Source: Phenylobacterium sp.
Lineage (GTDB): Bacteria; Pseudomonadota; Alphaproteobacteria; Caulobacterales; Caulobacteraceae
Reading direction: 5' to 3'
Assembly: GCF_004297125.1 (NCBI RefSeq)
Contig: NZ_SCVD01000040.1
Coordinates: 202,292-266,291, forward strand
Length of the DNA: 64,000 nucleotides
This document shows, piece after piece, positions 63,537 through 64,000 of this stretch. Made by a program: the position numbers and the translations under genes. The notes beneath the pieces are model-generated. The model made no database searches and was not told the origin of the DNA. It saw nothing but the letters and a program-made list of their open reading frames with translations. Each line of letters begins with the position of its first letter. The first letter of the stretch is position 1.

Positions 63537-63874
63537 CGGCGTGAGCTTCGCCCAACCGGTAGCGTAGATCAAGAACATAGAGTGAACGATGGGGCGCGCG
63601 CTCGACGCCCGGACCTTGACCCCCAGGTCTTTTCCTTTCCCGCGGGACGCGGGAGAGGGAAACCGCCCGCCGACCCCGGCCTTGAGCCGGGGGAAGAGCG
63701 GGGGGTGGAGAGGGCGAGCCCCAGGCTCCGCGCCCGACGCCGCCCGGTCGTTCCGCCCCGCCGCCGCTCACCCTTCCCACCCCCCGCTCCTCGGCGGGCG
63801 ATCCCCCTTGCCGCGCAGCAGGAAGGGAAGAACAACTTTGACTCCCACCCACGCTTCATGTTCTCGTTATGTTC
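63537..63874. repeat. Large composite inverted repeat, no gene
   Basis: Hairpin 63631-63662 (TTTCCTTTCCCGCG, GGA, CGCGGGAGAGGGAAA) followed by a GGCCTTGAGCC stem. A left arm around 63666-63708 (cgcccgccg...agcggggggtgg) is inverted at about 63771-63836 (ccaccccccgct...cggcgggcg...ggaagggaagaac). The whole 63628-63836 region could fold into a branched structure. Open frames across it are low-complexity Arg/Gly/Pro and are not believable genes. Confidence 0.55.
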
Positions 63875-64000
63875 ATGTCACAGGCCGCGCACATCGCCGA
63901 ACGGCGCCAGCAGATGCTGGCGCGGCTGGCCGAGCTGGATCTCGTGGCCGCCGAGGCCGCGCACGCCAGCTACCTGGCCGCCATCGACACGCCCGAGGAG
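63875..64000 (+). CDS. Hypothetical protein, 3'-truncated by the window edge
   Basis: 42 codons visible: MSQAAHIAERRQQMLARLAE, then LDLVAAEAAHASYLAAIDTPEE, open to the last base. Helical and Ala/Glu-rich, no signal peptide. An in-frame ATG 6 bases earlier (63869) is an alternative start. Too short for assignment. Confidence 0.55.
   Translation, partial: MSQAAHIAERRQQMLARLAELDLVAAEAAHASYLAAIDTPEE

Noticed and set aside
63569..63859. 96-codon minus-strand frame
   Set aside because: Low-complexity Arg/Gly/Pro over an inverted-repeat region, with no family resemblance.

Overview
The window is high-GC (about 70%), densely packed DNA with many ATGA/TGATG stop-start overlaps and a large share of dissimilatory genes: TonB receptor, CaiB/BaiF CoA transferase, thiolases, acyl-CoA dehydrogenase, cytochrome P450, methylcrotonyl-CoA carboxylase, GlcDEF and a Cpa/Tad pilus locus. 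This points to an alphaproteobacterium of the Caulobacteraceae, Phenylobacterium- or Caulobacter-like. That assignment is inferred from gene content, not from a marker gene. I saw no rRNA, tRNA, CRISPR array or transposase.

Layout. 1-2.6 kb: two tandem GPH/MFS sugar symporters, the first cut by the window edge. 2.6-5.2 kb: a VWA/MoxR pair and an Ada-type Zn-domain protein. 5.4-8.6 kb: lysine/aminoadipate catabolism (ALDH7 and a saccharopine-dehydrogenase-like enzyme) divergent from an Lrp regulator. 8.6-13.3 kb: PIG-L deacetylase, Gfo/Idh oxidoreductase, hybrid histidine kinase. 13.3-17.3 kb: TonB receptor coupled to a CehA/McbA PHP metallohydrolase. 17.5-19.1 kb: thiolase with DUF35 partner. 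19.2-22.9 kb: Tat-exported flavin amine oxidase with its own cytochrome c, divergent from a Tat-exported Gfo/Idh enzyme. 23-26.4 kb: small and hypothetical genes, ArsR-like regulator, NIPSNAP, DUF6285. 26.4-29.9 kb: phosphotransferase and P450, divergent from a CrtC-like protein. 29.9-36.7 kb: pilus operon cpaB-cpaC-cpaE-cpaF-tadB-tadC, with no cpaD, pilin or prepilin peptidase visible. 36.8-40.5 kb: aldo/keto reductase, CoA transferase, thiolase. 40.5-48.2 kb: AMP-binding ligase, MCC beta and alpha on the minus strand; acyl-CoA dehydrogenase and enoyl-CoA hydratase on the plus strand. 48.2-50.7 kb: accessory patch with DUF559 nuclease, ABM monooxygenase, GNAT. 50.7-54.6 kb: glcDEF. 54.7-60.2 kb: OYE reductase, DUF6152, a coupled beta-helix/diheme cytochrome/CAP operon, frameshifted GNAT. 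60.2-63.5 kb: a nuclease-toxin gene between two double-domain SUKH (SMI1/KNR4) immunity genes. The last 126 bases open a truncated gene.

The most unusual signal is a set of intergenic inverted repeats tied to two unrelated small PD-(D/E)XK nuclease genes less than 3 kb apart. A GxxExxY (PDDEXK_3) gene, now broken by an in-frame TGA, lies between perfect 27-bp inverted copies of a 9-periodic repeat at 45714-46140. A DUF559 gene lies between 62-67 bp inverted copies of a different palindromic repeat at 48263-48831. Gene-less inverted pairs of the first repeat (56416-56509) and of a relative of the second (5296-5441) also occur here, plus a single copy of the first at 24484. The pattern suggests small nucleases that are spread or maintained with REP-like repeats, comparable in principle to RAYT/REP systems but with an endonuclease instead of a transposase. 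This is inference from layout only.
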